A stretch of DNA of 64,000 nucleotides from Corallococcus sp. EGB (GTDB lineage: Bacteria > Myxococcota > Myxococcia > Myxococcales > Myxococcaceae), in assembly GCF_019968905.1 (NCBI RefSeq), contig NZ_CP079946.1:6297356-6361355 (forward strand), in the 5' to 3' direction. The notes beneath the pieces were generated by a model, which searched no databases, was not told the DNA's origin, and was given only the letters and a program-made list of their open reading frames with translations. The position numbers were made by a program, and so were the translations under genes. Below, in pieces: positions 25,645-34,847 of the stretch (its first letter is position 1; the number at the start of each line of letters is the position of its first letter).

Positions 25645-27177
25645 TTGAAAACGTTGCAGACGCTGGCCCTGGCGGGCCTGACAACCCTTTCCGCGCCCGC
25701 TTGGGCCGGGGACTTCGTGGACACCCGTCTGTCGTTCGTCTTCGCGGACGACAACGTGCTGGCGGGCGCGGGAGAGACCACTCCCAACAGCCCCAACGCA
25801 CGCTTTGGCGCGGGCAACCAGAACACGCAGTTCTACGACAACTTCAACACCAAGTTCTCCGGCTTCGAGACGCTGTCGAACGTCGTGCTCTACAAGCGCA
25901 TGCCGGCGTTCTTCGAGGGCCTCACCACGGAGGCGGCCCTCACGCTGCTGGTGCTGGAGCGCCCGTCCGGCGGTGTCGACATCCTCGACAACTCCAGCTA
26001 CGTGCGCCTGAACTACCAGCCGCCAAGCTGGGGAGAGAAGGAAGGCATCTCGCTCACCGGCTTCCCGGTGTCCGCGGACCGCTTCCGTCTGGGCTATGCG
26101 TACCGCATCTCCTGGGGCGGCAGCTCCATCTTCACCAATCGCGCCACCGCGGCGGGTGTGCCGGGCGCCAAGCTGCAGATCACCCGCGACCGCTGGTACG
26201 CGTACGTGGGCGGCAAGACGGCCCTGGTGCTCAACGACCTCATCCTGGAGCAGGAGACGCTCTACGGCGTGATGGCCGGCGCGGGCTGGGACATCCTGGA
26301 CACGCTGCGCGTGGAGGCCGGCGGCGGCTACTTCCAGAAGGGCATCGTCCCGGGCCTGGCGAACCAGTCCATCGAGGCGCCCGTCAACTCCTACGGCGCG
26401 TCCGCCCAGGTCGTCTACCACGTGGGCGTGCCGGTGGGCACGAGCGTGGACTTCCGGCTCTACAAGAACGACCCGGAAATCTACCAGCGCTTCTTCGCGC
26501 CGGAGCAGTACCCGGGCGGCCTGTCGTACTCCGTGTCGCTGGAGGGCAGCTACCTCTCGCAGACGCTGCAGGACCCGGACAAGTTCGGCGCGACCAAGTA
26601 CCAGGGGGCGACGGCGCTCGCCTTCCAGGGCCGCGCGAAGTGGAACCGCTTCCGCTTCAACGCGCTGGCGCTCGTGCGCAGCCTGTCCTTCATCCAGTTC
26701 GACGTGCCGGGCTTCCCGCCGTTCCAGGACTTCCCCACGGGCACCGTGCTGAAGCCCGAGGTCTTCGGCGCGCTGGGTGTGGACTACAACATCGCGGGCC
26801 TGCACCTGACGCCGGGCTTCATCTTCGGCGCGCAGCAGCCGGCGTCCTTCCGCAGCCCGGTGCCGCTCATCGGCGGCAGCAACCCGCCCCCCGCCCTCAC
26901 GGGCACGCGCACGGTGGTGGTGCGTGACGCCAACCAGCTGAGCATCCTGCCCAGCACCTGCGGCGGCTCTGGAGCGTGCGAGGCGCAGCTCATCTGGTCC
27001 GCCAAGGCCACCTTCCGGTGGGACCTGTCGGAGACGGTCGCGGCGGTGGGCGAGGTCTACTACACGTACGACACCAACCGGACCACGTTCGAGGACGACG
27101 TGACGGGCATCGCGCAGCCGAACTTCGAGAAGCCGCACGCGCTGGGCTTCAACACGCTGCTGCAGGCGCGCTTCTAG
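25645..27177 (+). CDS. Outer-membrane beta-barrel protein
   Basis: 510 residues from a TTG start, preceded by GGAGGG at four bases. A signal peptide ends SAPAWAGD. The mature chain alternates amphipathic strands (FRLGYAYRISWGG, WYAYVGGKTALVL, LRVEAGGGYFQKG, ATFRWDLSETVAAVGEVYYTY) and ends LLQARF, with the C-terminal aromatic typical of barrels folded by the Bam machinery. Probably a pore or a partner of the two lipoproteins upstream. Third gene of the operon that starts at 21173; the 93-base gap before it contains two stem-loops. The substrate, if any, is unknown. Confidence 0.85.
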   Translation: MKTLQTLALAGLTTLSAPAWAGDFVDTRLSFVFADDNVLAGAGETTPNSPNARFGAGNQNTQFYDNFNTKFSGFETLSNVVLYKRMPAFFEGLTTEAALTLLVLERPSGGVDILDNSSYVRLNYQPPSWGEKEGISLTGFPVSADRFRLGYAYRISWGGSSIFTNRATAAGVPGAKLQITRDRWYAYVGGKTALVLNDLILEQETLYGVMAGAGWDILDTLRVEAGGGYFQKGIVPGLANQSIEAPVNSYGASAQVVYHVGVPVGTSVDFRLYKNDPEIYQRFFAPEQYPGGLSYSVSLEGSYLSQTLQDPDKFGATKYQGATALAFQGRAKWNRFRFNALALVRSLSFIQFDVPGFPPFQDFPTGTVLKPEVFGALGVDYNIAGLHLTPGFIFGAQQPASFRSPVPLIGGSNPPPALTGTRTVVVRDANQLSILPSTCGGSGACEAQLIWSAKATFRWDLSETVAAVGEVYYTYDTNRTTFEDDVTGIAQPNFEKPHALGFNTLLQARF

Positions 27178-27206
27178 GCCGCCCTGCCCATCCCGGTTCC
27201 ACCGTG

Positions 27207-27239
27207 GGGCCCGCCGTGAAGCACGGCGGGCCCTTCGTG
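27207..27239 (+). terminator. Terminator after the barrel gene
   Basis: A 12-bp perfect stem (27207-27218 with 27222-27233) with a 3-base loop is followed by TTCGTGTTT. It ends the nucleotidase/lipoprotein/barrel operon and could also serve the convergent ATPase gene. Confidence 0.8.
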
Positions 27240-27257
27240 TTTCCGGGACAAGGCCCG

Positions 27258-29096
27258 CTAGAAGGCGGACGTCATCCGCACCACCTCGTCGAAGGCGGTG
27301 AGGCCCTGCGCCAGCTTGCGCACGGCGGCCTCGCGCAGGGTGCGCATGCCGCCGCGGCGGGCGGCCTGCACCAGGTGCTCGTAGGGCGCCTCGCGGGCGA
27401 TGAGCTCACGCACCTCGCGGGAGGTGGAGACGATCTCGAAGACGCCGGTGCGGCCGGAGTAGCCGGTACCCCGGCAGCGCACGCACCCCGCGCCATTGGA
27501 CAGCTTCACACCGCCGGGCAACAGCGGCAGCGGCGCCTCCAGGGCCAGGAGCTCGTCCGGCGTGAGCACCGCCTCCTCCGCGCAGTGCGCGCAGACGCGG
27601 CGCAGGAGGCGCTGGGCCATGACGCCCAGGAGGCTCTGCGCCAGGAGGAAGGCCGGCACGCCCAGGTCCTTCATGCGTGCCACCGCGCCCAGCGCGTCGT
27701 TGGTGTGCAGCGTGGAGAGCACCAGGTGGCCGGTGAGCGCGGCCTGGATGGCGTTCTCCGCCGTCTCCGCGTCGCGGATCTCACCCACCATGATGACGTC
27801 CGGGTCCTGCCGCAGGATGTGGCGCAGCGCCCCCGCGAAATCCAGGCCCACCTTGGGCTGCACCTGGACCTGGTTGAAGGTGTCCCACACCATTTCGATG
27901 GGGTCTTCAATCGTGGTGACGTTGACGTCCGGCCCCGCCACCGCCTTGAGCGCGGAGTAGAGCGTCGTCGTCTTGCCGCTGCCCGTGGGGCCCGTCACCA
28001 GGATGAGTCCGTGGGGTTGGTCAATCCACGACTCGAAGTGGTGCTTCTCGTCCGGCTCGAAGCCCAGCTGGGCGATGTCCTGCACCAGCGTCTCCGGGTC
28101 GAAGATGCGGATGACGACCTTCTCGCCGAAGGCGGTGGGCAGCGTGGAGACGCGGAGCTCCACCTCGCGGCCGTCGCGCTCCGTCTTGATGCGGCCGTCC
28201 TGGGGGCGGCGCTTCTCCGAGATGTCGATGCGCGACAGCATCTTCACGCGCGACACGATGGGCGGGTGCACCTGCGCGGGCAGCGAGTACACCGGGTGCA
28301 GCACGCCGTCGATGCGCAGCCGCACCACGGCGGTGGCCCGCTTGGGTTCGATGTGGATGTCCGACGCGCGGTTGTCGAACGCGTAGCGCAGGAGGTAGTC
28401 CACCGCCTGAACCACCGGCCGGTCCGACGCCTCCAGCTCCTGGGTGCCGCTGAGCGACACCAGCTGTTCGAAGTTGGCGATCTGCCCGTTCGCGTCGCTG
28501 AAGTCGTCCGCGGCCTTGGCCAGCGTCTTCTTGAAGCCGTAGATGTCCGCGATGGAGCGCAGGATGTCCGTCTTCGCGGACAGCACGGGCTCCACCGGCA
28601 CGCCGGTGAGCCGGAAGAAGGACTCGAAGAGCTCGTGGTCGAAGGGGTTGGCCACCGCGACGCGCAGCCGCCCCTGTTCGGTGCGCTCCAGGGGCAGGAG
28701 CACGTGCTTCTGCGCGTAGGGCCGGGACACCGTGCGGGTGGCCAGCGCCATGTCCATCTTCAGCGGGTCCAGCTTCCGGTAGGGCAGCCCCGCGGCGCGC
28801 GCGGCCGCCTCCGTGACGCGGTCCTCGTCCAGCACGCCCCGCCCACCCGGCGCGGGAATCTGGAAGGCCGCCACCAGCTCCACGGGCGACACGTCGTAGC
28901 GGGCCGCGTCCTTGCCCGTGCCGCCCTGCGCCTTGAGGACGCGGGCGCGCGCGGCGGCCTCTCGCGCCAGCACCTCCTGCGCCTGCTGTGGGGTCAGCAG
29001 GCGCTGCGCCACCAGGGCCTCCAGCAGGAAGCCCAGCGTGAAGTCGGTGGCGCTGCGCGAAGGGGCGCCGCTTCCGGGGGGAGCCGCCTGTGTCAA
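27258..29096 (-). CDS. GspE/PilB-family secretion or pilus assembly ATPase
   Basis: 612 residues. The N-terminal region (to about 200) resembles the GspE/PilB N-domain with GLPYRKLDPLKMD and RTVSRPYA. The ATPase domain has Walker A GPTGSGKTT (K375), an Asp box near IEDPIE, Walker B DPDVIMVGEIRD and the His box STLHTNDA. Two CxxC pairs (CAHC and CVRC) form the zinc knob typical of GspE and PilB. Such hexameric ATPases drive type II secretion or type IV pilus assembly. The TTG start is supported by AGGAGG six bases upstream and by its TTGA overlap with the upstream MYXO-CTERM gene. No other gsp or pil gene lies in the window, so this is an orphan copy. Confidence 0.92.
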   Translation of the reverse strand: MTQAAPPGSGAPSRSATDFTLGFLLEALVAQRLLTPQQAQEVLAREAAARARVLKAQGGTGKDAARYDVSPVELVAAFQIPAPGGRGVLDEDRVTEAAARAAGLPYRKLDPLKMDMALATRTVSRPYAQKHVLLPLERTEQGRLRVAVANPFDHELFESFFRLTGVPVEPVLSAKTDILRSIADIYGFKKTLAKAADDFSDANGQIANFEQLVSLSGTQELEASDRPVVQAVDYLLRYAFDNRASDIHIEPKRATAVVRLRIDGVLHPVYSLPAQVHPPIVSRVKMLSRIDISEKRRPQDGRIKTERDGREVELRVSTLPTAFGEKVVIRIFDPETLVQDIAQLGFEPDEKHHFESWIDQPHGLILVTGPTGSGKTTTLYSALKAVAGPDVNVTTIEDPIEMVWDTFNQVQVQPKVGLDFAGALRHILRQDPDVIMVGEIRDAETAENAIQAALTGHLVLSTLHTNDALGAVARMKDLGVPAFLLAQSLLGVMAQRLLRRVCAHCAEEAVLTPDELLALEAPLPLLPGGVKLSNGAGCVRCRGTGYSGRTGVFEIVSTSREVRELIAREAPYEHLVQAARRGGMRTLREAAVRKLAQGLTAFDEVVRMTSAF

Positions 29097-30853
29097 CCGT
29101 TCCTCCTTCTGCGAGTGGCCATGAACAACACCGCGAGCCCCACCAGGAATGCCGCGGAGCTGGGCGCGCTCTGGCAGCCGCAGCCGCCGGGGTCGTTCGT
29201 CGAGTCACCCGTGCCGCCATCCACCGGCGGGGGCGGCGGCGTCCCGCCGTCGCTGCACAGGGTGCAGGTGCCGCCGTCCGTCTGCGTGTAGGGGGAGTAG
29301 CACTGGCCGCCGACGCCGCAGAACAGGCCGTTGGGGCAGTCCTGGTTGGAGCGGCAGGGGGCGATGCAGCTGCTCCCTTCCGAGAACGGCACGCACTGGA
29401 GCGGCGAGGCGCAGGTGTTGGCCGCGCAGTCCTTGAAGCAGAAGCGGTCCTCGCCGGTGCCCGCCGGGCGGCAGGTGCTGCCAGGAGCGCACGTGCAGGT
29501 GGACACCGAGCAGGGCTGCGAGCAGACGCCCTGTGGGTTGCCGTTGAGCTTCAGGCACTGCTGATTGGTGCCGCACTCCGAATCCTGGGAGCACGGGTCG
29601 CCCTCGACACGCGGGCCCGTCTTCTGCTGGACGCAGGTGTGGTCGCACGAGCTGCAGGCGTAGTTGCTGCCGCAGTCGTTGTTGGTGGCGCAGTCCGCGA
29701 CGCACACGGTGGCGCCGGTGCCGGGCAGCGTGTTGCAGGTATAGCCCTCGCGACAGTCGCCCTTGCCCGGGCGGCAGTTCTTCAGACAGCGCTGGCCCAC
29801 GGAGCCCACGGTGGCGCACGTGGAGCCGGTGGGGCAGTCCGCGTTGGAGATGCAGGACTCCGTGCAGTAGCCGCCCTTCCACGCCGGGAAGGCGGGGGTC
29901 TTGTCCGCGTCCGTGAGGCAGCGCGAGTCCGCCGCGCCGCACGTGGAGGCACTGGTGCAGGGGTTGCCCACCTTGGTGCCCGTGCCCACCGCCTCCGGCA
30001 GACAGGCGTACTGGGAGCCGGAGACGAGCGTGGACGCGCGGCACTGGTAGGGGTCCGGGCAGGCCCCGGGGGTCCCGGACGGGCACGCCTTGGAGCAGAG
30101 CTTCAGCGCCTTGCCGCTGGTGGTGGACTGGGTGGTGACACAGGTGAGCCCCGCGCCGCACGCGGTGGTGTCGCACGGCGAGCCCACCGCGCCCGTCTGC
30201 GGGTAGCGCTGGCAGATGGCGCCCCGGTCATAGGACGACAGGGTGCGCCGCGGCACGCCCGGATCCAACGCGAAGTACATCACCGCGTCCGGGAACTCGT
30301 ACGTGCTGCCCAGGCCCAGACAGTGGCCCACCTCGCGCATCACCGCCGTCTGGATGTCCACGAAGCCCGAGGGCGTGGACTCGAGCGTGGTGAACCTGTG
30401 GCTCACGGCGTCCAGGAAGATGTCGCACTGGTAGACGAGGCCGCCGTGGGTCAGCGGCACCGCGGTCGCCACGTTCGCGCCGAAGTTGAGGACGTCCTTG
30501 TATTCGGTGCTGTTCGGGTCGGTGACGAAGATGGCGGCGACGCTGAAGCCGTCCAGCCGGTCGTTCACGTCCGGGATGGGGACGGTGGTGGAGCGGCCCT
30601 TGTACGTGAAGGCGGGCCAGGCGCAGTCCACGTCCTGCCAGGCCTGGAAGGCCTTCTTCACCGCGTCCTCCACCCGCGACAACTCATTGCCCGCGGGCTC
30701 GTTGTTGCGCGCGTCCACGTAGTACGGGAAGGGGTCCTGGCTGTTGTTGAGCACCCAGTGATCCAGGAACTTGTAGCCATCCTGGGCGTGCGCCGTCGCG
30801 GCCAGCGCCAGCAGCCCCAGGAGGAAGACACACCGCTGCGACCCACGAATCAT
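29093..30853 (-). CDS. Cys-rich surface protein with degenerate metalloprotease site and MYXO-CTERM
   Basis: 586 residues from ATG 30853 (GAGG nine bases upstream). A signal peptide ends ATAHAQ. The N-terminal 200 residues look like the metzincin fold of the proteases at 3915-5782, but the zinc helix reads REVGHCLGLGS (173-183): the first His is Arg and the third is Ser, while E174, H177 and a Met-turn (AVMYF) remain. A long region (about 210-540) of repeated 6-Cys units (PCDTTACGAGLTC and similar) follows, then a Pro/Gly spacer, GGCGCQSAPSS, a hydrophobic helix and RRRR, the MYXO-CTERM. Probably a non-catalytic surface binding protein. Its stop overlaps the start of the GspE/PilB-type ATPase. 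Confidence 0.88.
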   Translation of the reverse strand: MIRGSQRCVFLLGLLALAATAHAQDGYKFLDHWVLNNSQDPFPYYVDARNNEPAGNELSRVEDAVKKAFQAWQDVDCAWPAFTYKGRSTTVPIPDVNDRLDGFSVAAIFVTDPNSTEYKDVLNFGANVATAVPLTHGGLVYQCDIFLDAVSHRFTTLESTPSGFVDIQTAVMREVGHCLGLGSTYEFPDAVMYFALDPGVPRRTLSSYDRGAICQRYPQTGAVGSPCDTTACGAGLTCVTTQSTTSGKALKLCSKACPSGTPGACPDPYQCRASTLVSGSQYACLPEAVGTGTKVGNPCTSASTCGAADSRCLTDADKTPAFPAWKGGYCTESCISNADCPTGSTCATVGSVGQRCLKNCRPGKGDCREGYTCNTLPGTGATVCVADCATNNDCGSNYACSSCDHTCVQQKTGPRVEGDPCSQDSECGTNQQCLKLNGNPQGVCSQPCSVSTCTCAPGSTCRPAGTGEDRFCFKDCAANTCASPLQCVPFSEGSSCIAPCRSNQDCPNGLFCGVGGQCYSPYTQTDGGTCTLCSDGGTPPPPPVDGGTGDSTNDPGGCGCQSAPSSAAFLVGLAVLFMATRRRRNG

Positions 30854-30925
30854 CACCCGCACCTCTTCGCGTCACGTCCGCACGGGAGCGCCTGCCTGGC
30901 GCCGGGACGTCACCGGGCGGGCAGT

Positions 30926-31687
30926 CTATCCGTGAATGGCGCGAACGGTGGCCTCCACCAGCGCTTCGGGTGTGGGTCGCTCCGCGACGGAGGCCACGGG
31001 GATGCCCAGCTGCGTCAGCGCCGTCGCCGTGGTGGGGCCAATGGCCACCACCTTCGCGGACGCCAGCGGCTCGCGGCCCACGCCCTCCACGAAGGCCTCC
31101 GCGGTGCGCGGCGAGGCGAAGAGCACCACCTGGGGCGGGGACGCGGCCAGGCCGGCCAGCGCCTCCGGTTCGACGGCGGCCGGAGCGCTGCGGTAGGCCG
31201 TCACGCGCGTGACGCGCACGCCCAGGTCGCGCAGGCCGTCCTCCAGCTCCCGCCGCCCCTCCTCCGCCGCGGGCAGGAGCACGTCGTCGTCCGGGCCCAG
31301 CACGTCCTTCAGCGCGGTGAAGAGCGCGGCGCCGGTGCCCTCGTCGGGCTCGGCCTCCACCTTCAGGCCACAGCCCTCCACCGCCCTCGCGGTGCGCGGC
31401 CCCACGGCGGCCAGCTTCACGCGGGACAGCCGGTCCAACGTGCCCGCGAGCCGCAGCGCCTCCACGAAGGCCTCCACGGCGGAGGGGCTCGCGAACACCA
31501 CCCAGTGGTAGCGCTGCACGTGCTCGGCGGCGGACGCGAGCGGACGCGGATCCTCCGGCGGGAGCAGCTCCAACAGCGGGAGGCTGAGGACATCCGCGCC
31601 CTCGTCCTCCAGGAGGAAGCACAGCTCCTCGGCCCGCTCACGGGGGCGCGTCACCAAGATTCGGATGCCATCCAGTCGCCGGTCCAC
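30926..31687 (-). CDS. hemD: Uroporphyrinogen-III synthase
   Basis: 253 residues from GTG 31687. The enzyme closes hydroxymethylbilane with inversion of ring D to give uroporphyrinogen III. The two-domain pattern of this divergent family is visible: ILVTRPRERAEEL at the start, WVVFASPSAVEAF, VGPRTARAVE, LLPAAEEGRRELEDGL, VVLFASPRTAEAFVEG and AIGPTTATALTQLG. Length is normal. Assignment is strengthened by its place directly after hemC, 11 bases away. The open frame reaches far beyond 31687 but that part is antisense-like Arg/Gly-rich sequence. Confidence 0.9.
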   Translation of the reverse strand: MDRRLDGIRILVTRPRERAEELCFLLEDEGADVLSLPLLELLPPEDPRPLASAAEHVQRYHWVVFASPSAVEAFVEALRLAGTLDRLSRVKLAAVGPRTARAVEGCGLKVEAEPDEGTGAALFTALKDVLGPDDDVLLPAAEEGRRELEDGLRDLGVRVTRVTAYRSAPAAVEPEALAGLAASPPQVVLFASPRTAEAFVEGVGREPLASAKVVAIGPTTATALTQLGIPVASVAERPTPEALVEATVRAIHG

Positions 31688-31698
31688 GGGCCGGCACT

Positions 31699-32640
31699 CT
31701 AGGCGCGGGACGCGCCTTCGCGGCGGCCGAAATCGCGCAGGATGTCCCCTGCCCCGCGCGACAGGAGCTCGTCCGCGAGCGCCTCGCCCAGCCGCTCCGC
31801 CTCCGGTACGGGGCCTCGCACCTCGCCCCGCACCACCCGCGAACCATCCGGCCGGCCCACCAGGCCGCGCAGGTACACCTGGCCGCCCGCCACCGTGGCG
31901 TGGCCGGCGAGCGGCACGGTGCAGCCGCCCTCCAGCTTCGCCAGGAAGGCACGCTCGGCCCGCACCGCGTTGCGCGTGGCGAGGTCCTCCAGCGGGGCGA
32001 GCAGCGCGCGCACGTCCGCGTCCGCCTCGCGGCACTGGATGGCCAGCACGCCCTGCCCCACCGCCGGCAGGCTGTCCTCCACCGGCACCACCTGGGTGAT
32101 GTGGTGGTCCAGGCCCAGGCGCTTGAGCCCCGCCGCCGCGAGCATGGCGCCCGCGAGCTTCAGCTCGCGCGTCCTCTGCAGCCGCGTCTGCACGTTGCCG
32201 CGCACGGAGACGATCTCCAGGTCCGGGCGGCGCGCGCGCAGGATGCAGCTGCGCCGGAGCGAGGACGTGCCCACCTTCGCGCCCGGGGGCAGCATCGCCA
32301 GCGTGTGCCCCTCCGGGCTGCAGAACGCGTCGCGCGGATCCTCGCGCGCGGGCACCGCCGCCAGGATGAGCCCCTCCGGGAACACCGACGTCATGTCCTT
32401 CAGGCTGTGCACCGCCACGTCCGCGCGGCCGTCGAGCAGCGCCTGCTCGATCTCCTTCACGAACAGGCCCTTGCCCCCCACCGCGGACAGCGGCGCGGAG
32501 AGGAAGCGGTCGCCCTCGGTGGTCATCTTCACCAGGGTGACCTCCAGGCCGGGGTTGTGCCGGGTGAGGAGCGAGCCCACGTGATTCGCCTGCCACAGCG
32601 CCAGCGGGCTCTCCCGCGTCGCGATACGCACCGTCTTCAT
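31699..32640 (-). CDS. hemC: Hydroxymethylbilane synthase (porphobilinogen deaminase)
   Basis: 313 residues, normal length. It joins four porphobilinogens on a dipyrromethane cofactor attached to Cys240 in [11 protein letters not shown]. The catalytic Asp region [11 protein letters not shown] and the Arg-rich [15 protein letters not shown] that binds substrate carboxylates are intact. The ATG overlaps the hemA stop by four bases (ATGA), indicating coupled translation. Confidence 0.97.
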   Translation of the reverse strand: MKTVRIATRESPLALWQANHVGSLLTRHNPGLEVTLVKMTTEGDRFLSAPLSAVGGKGLFVKEIEQALLDGRADVAVHSLKDMTSVFPEGLILAAVPAREDPRDAFCSPEGHTLAMLPPGAKVGTSSLRRSCILRARRPDLEIVSVRGNVQTRLQRTRELKLAGAMLAAAGLKRLGLDHHITQVVPVEDSLPAVGQGVLAIQCREADADVRALLAPLEDLATRNAVRAERAFLAKLEGGCTVPLAGHATVAGGQVYLRGLVGRPDGSRVVRGEVRGPVPEAERLGEALADELLSRGAGDILRDFGRREGASRA

Positions 32641-33977
32641 CGCCGGCTCCCGGTGGCCACCACGGTGTTGCGTCCCTCCGCCGCGGGGGCGGCGGTCTCC
32701 TCCGGCGCGATGGCGGCGGCCTCCGCCTCCGACAGGCCGAACAGCTCCGCGGCGGCGCCCGCCAGCCGGTTGCCTTCACCCTGGGGCCCCACGGCGCGCA
32801 GGCGCGCGGTGGGCTCATGCAGCAGCTTGTTCACGATGGCGCGTCCCATGGCCTCGATGCTCTTCTTCTGCTTGTCGGTGAGCCCGTCGCCCAGGCCCAG
32901 CAGCGTGCGCTCCACCTCCGCGCGGGCGATGGCCTCCGCGCGCTGACGCAGCCGCGCCAGCACCGGCATGCCGTCGCGCAGCGCGCGCTCCCGGGCGAAG
33001 CGCGCCACCTCCTGCGCCACCAGCCCGCCCGCCTTGTGCGCCTCCTCCGCGCGCGCGGCGGCGTTGTCCGCGACGAACTTCTGGATGTCGTCCACGTCGT
33101 ACGCGTGCACCCAGTCCAGCGTGCCCACCGCCGGGTCGATGTCTCGCGGCACCGCCAGGTCCACCATGAACAGCGGCCGCCCCTTGCGGGCCTTGCCCAG
33201 CGCGCCCACGTTGTCGCGCGTGAAGAGCGGGACCGGCGACGCGGTGCTCGTCACCACCACGTCCGCGGCGGCCAGCCACGTGAACAGCTCCTCGAAGGGC
33301 TTCGCGACGCCGCCCACCTCCGCCACCAGCGCCTCCGCGCGCGCGAGCGTGCGGTTGGTGACGAGCAGCTTGCCCGCCCCCGCGTTCTTCAGGTGCCGCG
33401 CCGCCAGCTCGCCCATCTCGCCCGCGCCCACCACCAGCACGGTCTTGTCCTTGAGCCCGTCGAACACCTTGCTGGCCAGTTGCACGGCCGCGGACGCCAT
33501 GGACGTCGCCGCGCGCCCCACCGCCGTCTCCGTGCGCACGCGCTTGGCGCAGCCGAACGCCGCCGCGCACGCGCGCGTCAGCTCCCCGCGCACCGCGCCC
33601 GCGCCCTGGCCCCGCTCGAAGGCGTCCTTCACCTGGCCCAGGATCTGCGCCTCGCCCAGCACCATGGAGTCCAGGCTGGACGCCACGCGGAACAGGTGCA
33701 CGAGCGCCGCCTCGCCCTGGTGCTCATACAGGTGCTCCAGCGCCTCCGCGCCGCCCAGGGAGTGCAGCGTCTCCCGCACGCGCTCGCGCGCCTGCTCCAT
33801 GTTGGGAGCCGCCAGGTACACCTCCACGCGGTTGCACGTGGACACCCAGAGCGCCTCCACGGGCGCCTGCGCCAGCCGCTGCAGCACTTCCGTCTGCCGG
33901 GCTTCGGGCAATGCCAGCCGCTCGCGGACGCCCAGGGGAGCGGTGCGGTGCGACACGCCAATGCAGATGAATTCCAT
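32637..33977 (-). CDS. hemA: Glutamyl-tRNA reductase
   Basis: 446 residues. It reduces glutamyl-tRNA to glutamate-1-semialdehyde with NADPH, the first step of C5 haem synthesis. Active-site Cys48 lies in [23 protein letters not shown] and the Rossmann motif [15 protein letters not shown] are clear. The C-terminal dimerisation helix is complete and ends with an extra acidic/Ala-rich tail of about 40 residues. ATG 33977 begins two bases after the stop of the upstream HemX/CcsA-like gene. Confidence 0.97.
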   Translation of the reverse strand: MEFICIGVSHRTAPLGVRERLALPEARQTEVLQRLAQAPVEALWVSTCNRVEVYLAAPNMEQARERVRETLHSLGGAEALEHLYEHQGEAALVHLFRVASSLDSMVLGEAQILGQVKDAFERGQGAGAVRGELTRACAAAFGCAKRVRTETAVGRAATSMASAAVQLASKVFDGLKDKTVLVVGAGEMGELAARHLKNAGAGKLLVTNRTLARAEALVAEVGGVAKPFEELFTWLAAADVVVTSTASPVPLFTRDNVGALGKARKGRPLFMVDLAVPRDIDPAVGTLDWVHAYDVDDIQKFVADNAAARAEEAHKAGGLVAQEVARFARERALRDGMPVLARLRQRAEAIARAEVERTLLGLGDGLTDKQKKSIEAMGRAIVNKLLHEPTARLRAVGPQGEGNRLAGAAAELFGLSEAEAAAIAPEETAAPAAEGRNTVVATGSRR

Positions 33978-33979
33978 GA

Positions 33980-34792
33980 CTACGGCATCCCCGGGCCAGC
34001 GGCGGAAAGGTCGTAGGACGACAGGAAGGAGACCAGCACCAGGCAGAAGCCGGCCATGGTGAGCAGCGCCACCCGCCGGCCTCTCCAGCCCGCGAAGATG
34101 CGCGCGTTGACGAGCGCGGCGAACATGCCCCACGCGACGAAGGTCGCCACGTGCTTGGCTTCCAGGGCCCAGGAGAGCCCCCGCAGCGTGGTGGTGAAGA
34201 GCGCGCCCGTCGCCAGCGTGAGCGACAGCGCGATGAAGCCCCACAGGACGAGCCGGCGGTTGAGCGTGTCCAGGAACTCCAGCGACGGCAGCCGCGAGAA
34301 GAGCAGCCCGAAGTGCTTGGACTTCACCTCGCGCTCCATCAGCAGGTACATGACGCCCACCCCGGCCGCCACGCCCAAGGCCGTCATCCCCAGGAGCGCG
34401 ATGATGACGTGCACCGGCAACAGCGGCTGGCGGACCGCGTCCGGCAGCGGCGTGGACCCGCCGTGCAACAACATGCCGATGAGCAGCACCGCCACCGCCA
34501 GCGGCGTGAGGAACGCGCCGATGACGGGCTTGCGGTAGCGCACGTCCAGCGCCAGGAACAGCGCCAGCAGCAGGAAGGCGAAGGTGGACATGCCCTGCGC
34601 GGGGCCCACCAGCCGGCCCCCCTGCGCCCCCAGCATCTCGACGAGGGCGACGCAATGCATCAACAGCCCGGTCCCCACCAGCACCCGGCCGACGACGGCG
34701 AGCACCTGGGATTGGCGGACCAGGAAGGCGAGGTAGACGAGCGCGGCCAGGCCGTAGGCGTGGCAGGCGAGCGAGACGAGCGTATGGCTCAT
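33980..34792 (-). CDS. CcsA/HemX-family membrane protein
   Basis: 270 residues with about eight hydrophobic helices. The central LPVHVIIALLGMTALGVAAGVGVMYLLMERE contains the conserved His and helix spacing of the cytochrome c assembly (CcsA/CcmC/HemX) family; a second conserved part is EAKHVATFVAWGMFAAL with WAL before it. Family members handle haem in the membrane; HemX in other bacteria is encoded just before hemA and limits GluTR amount. The position here, immediately before hemA, fits that role, but a cytochrome c maturation role is equally possible. Confidence 0.85.
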   Translation of the reverse strand: MSHTLVSLACHAYGLAALVYLAFLVRQSQVLAVVGRVLVGTGLLMHCVALVEMLGAQGGRLVGPAQGMSTFAFLLLALFLALDVRYRKPVIGAFLTPLAVAVLLIGMLLHGGSTPLPDAVRQPLLPVHVIIALLGMTALGVAAGVGVMYLLMEREVKSKHFGLLFSRLPSLEFLDTLNRRLVLWGFIALSLTLATGALFTTTLRGLSWALEAKHVATFVAWGMFAALVNARIFAGWRGRRVALLTMAGFCLVLVSFLSSYDLSAAGPGMP

Positions 34793-34847
34793 GGCGGCAG
34801 GCTCATAACCCCGGCCGAGGAGGCATTCAGTCCAGCCTCAGCCCGTT

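Noticed and set aside
29090-31702. An 870-codon plus-strand open frame
   Set aside because: Antisense to the Cys-rich MYXO-CTERM gene and hemD, both strongly supported.
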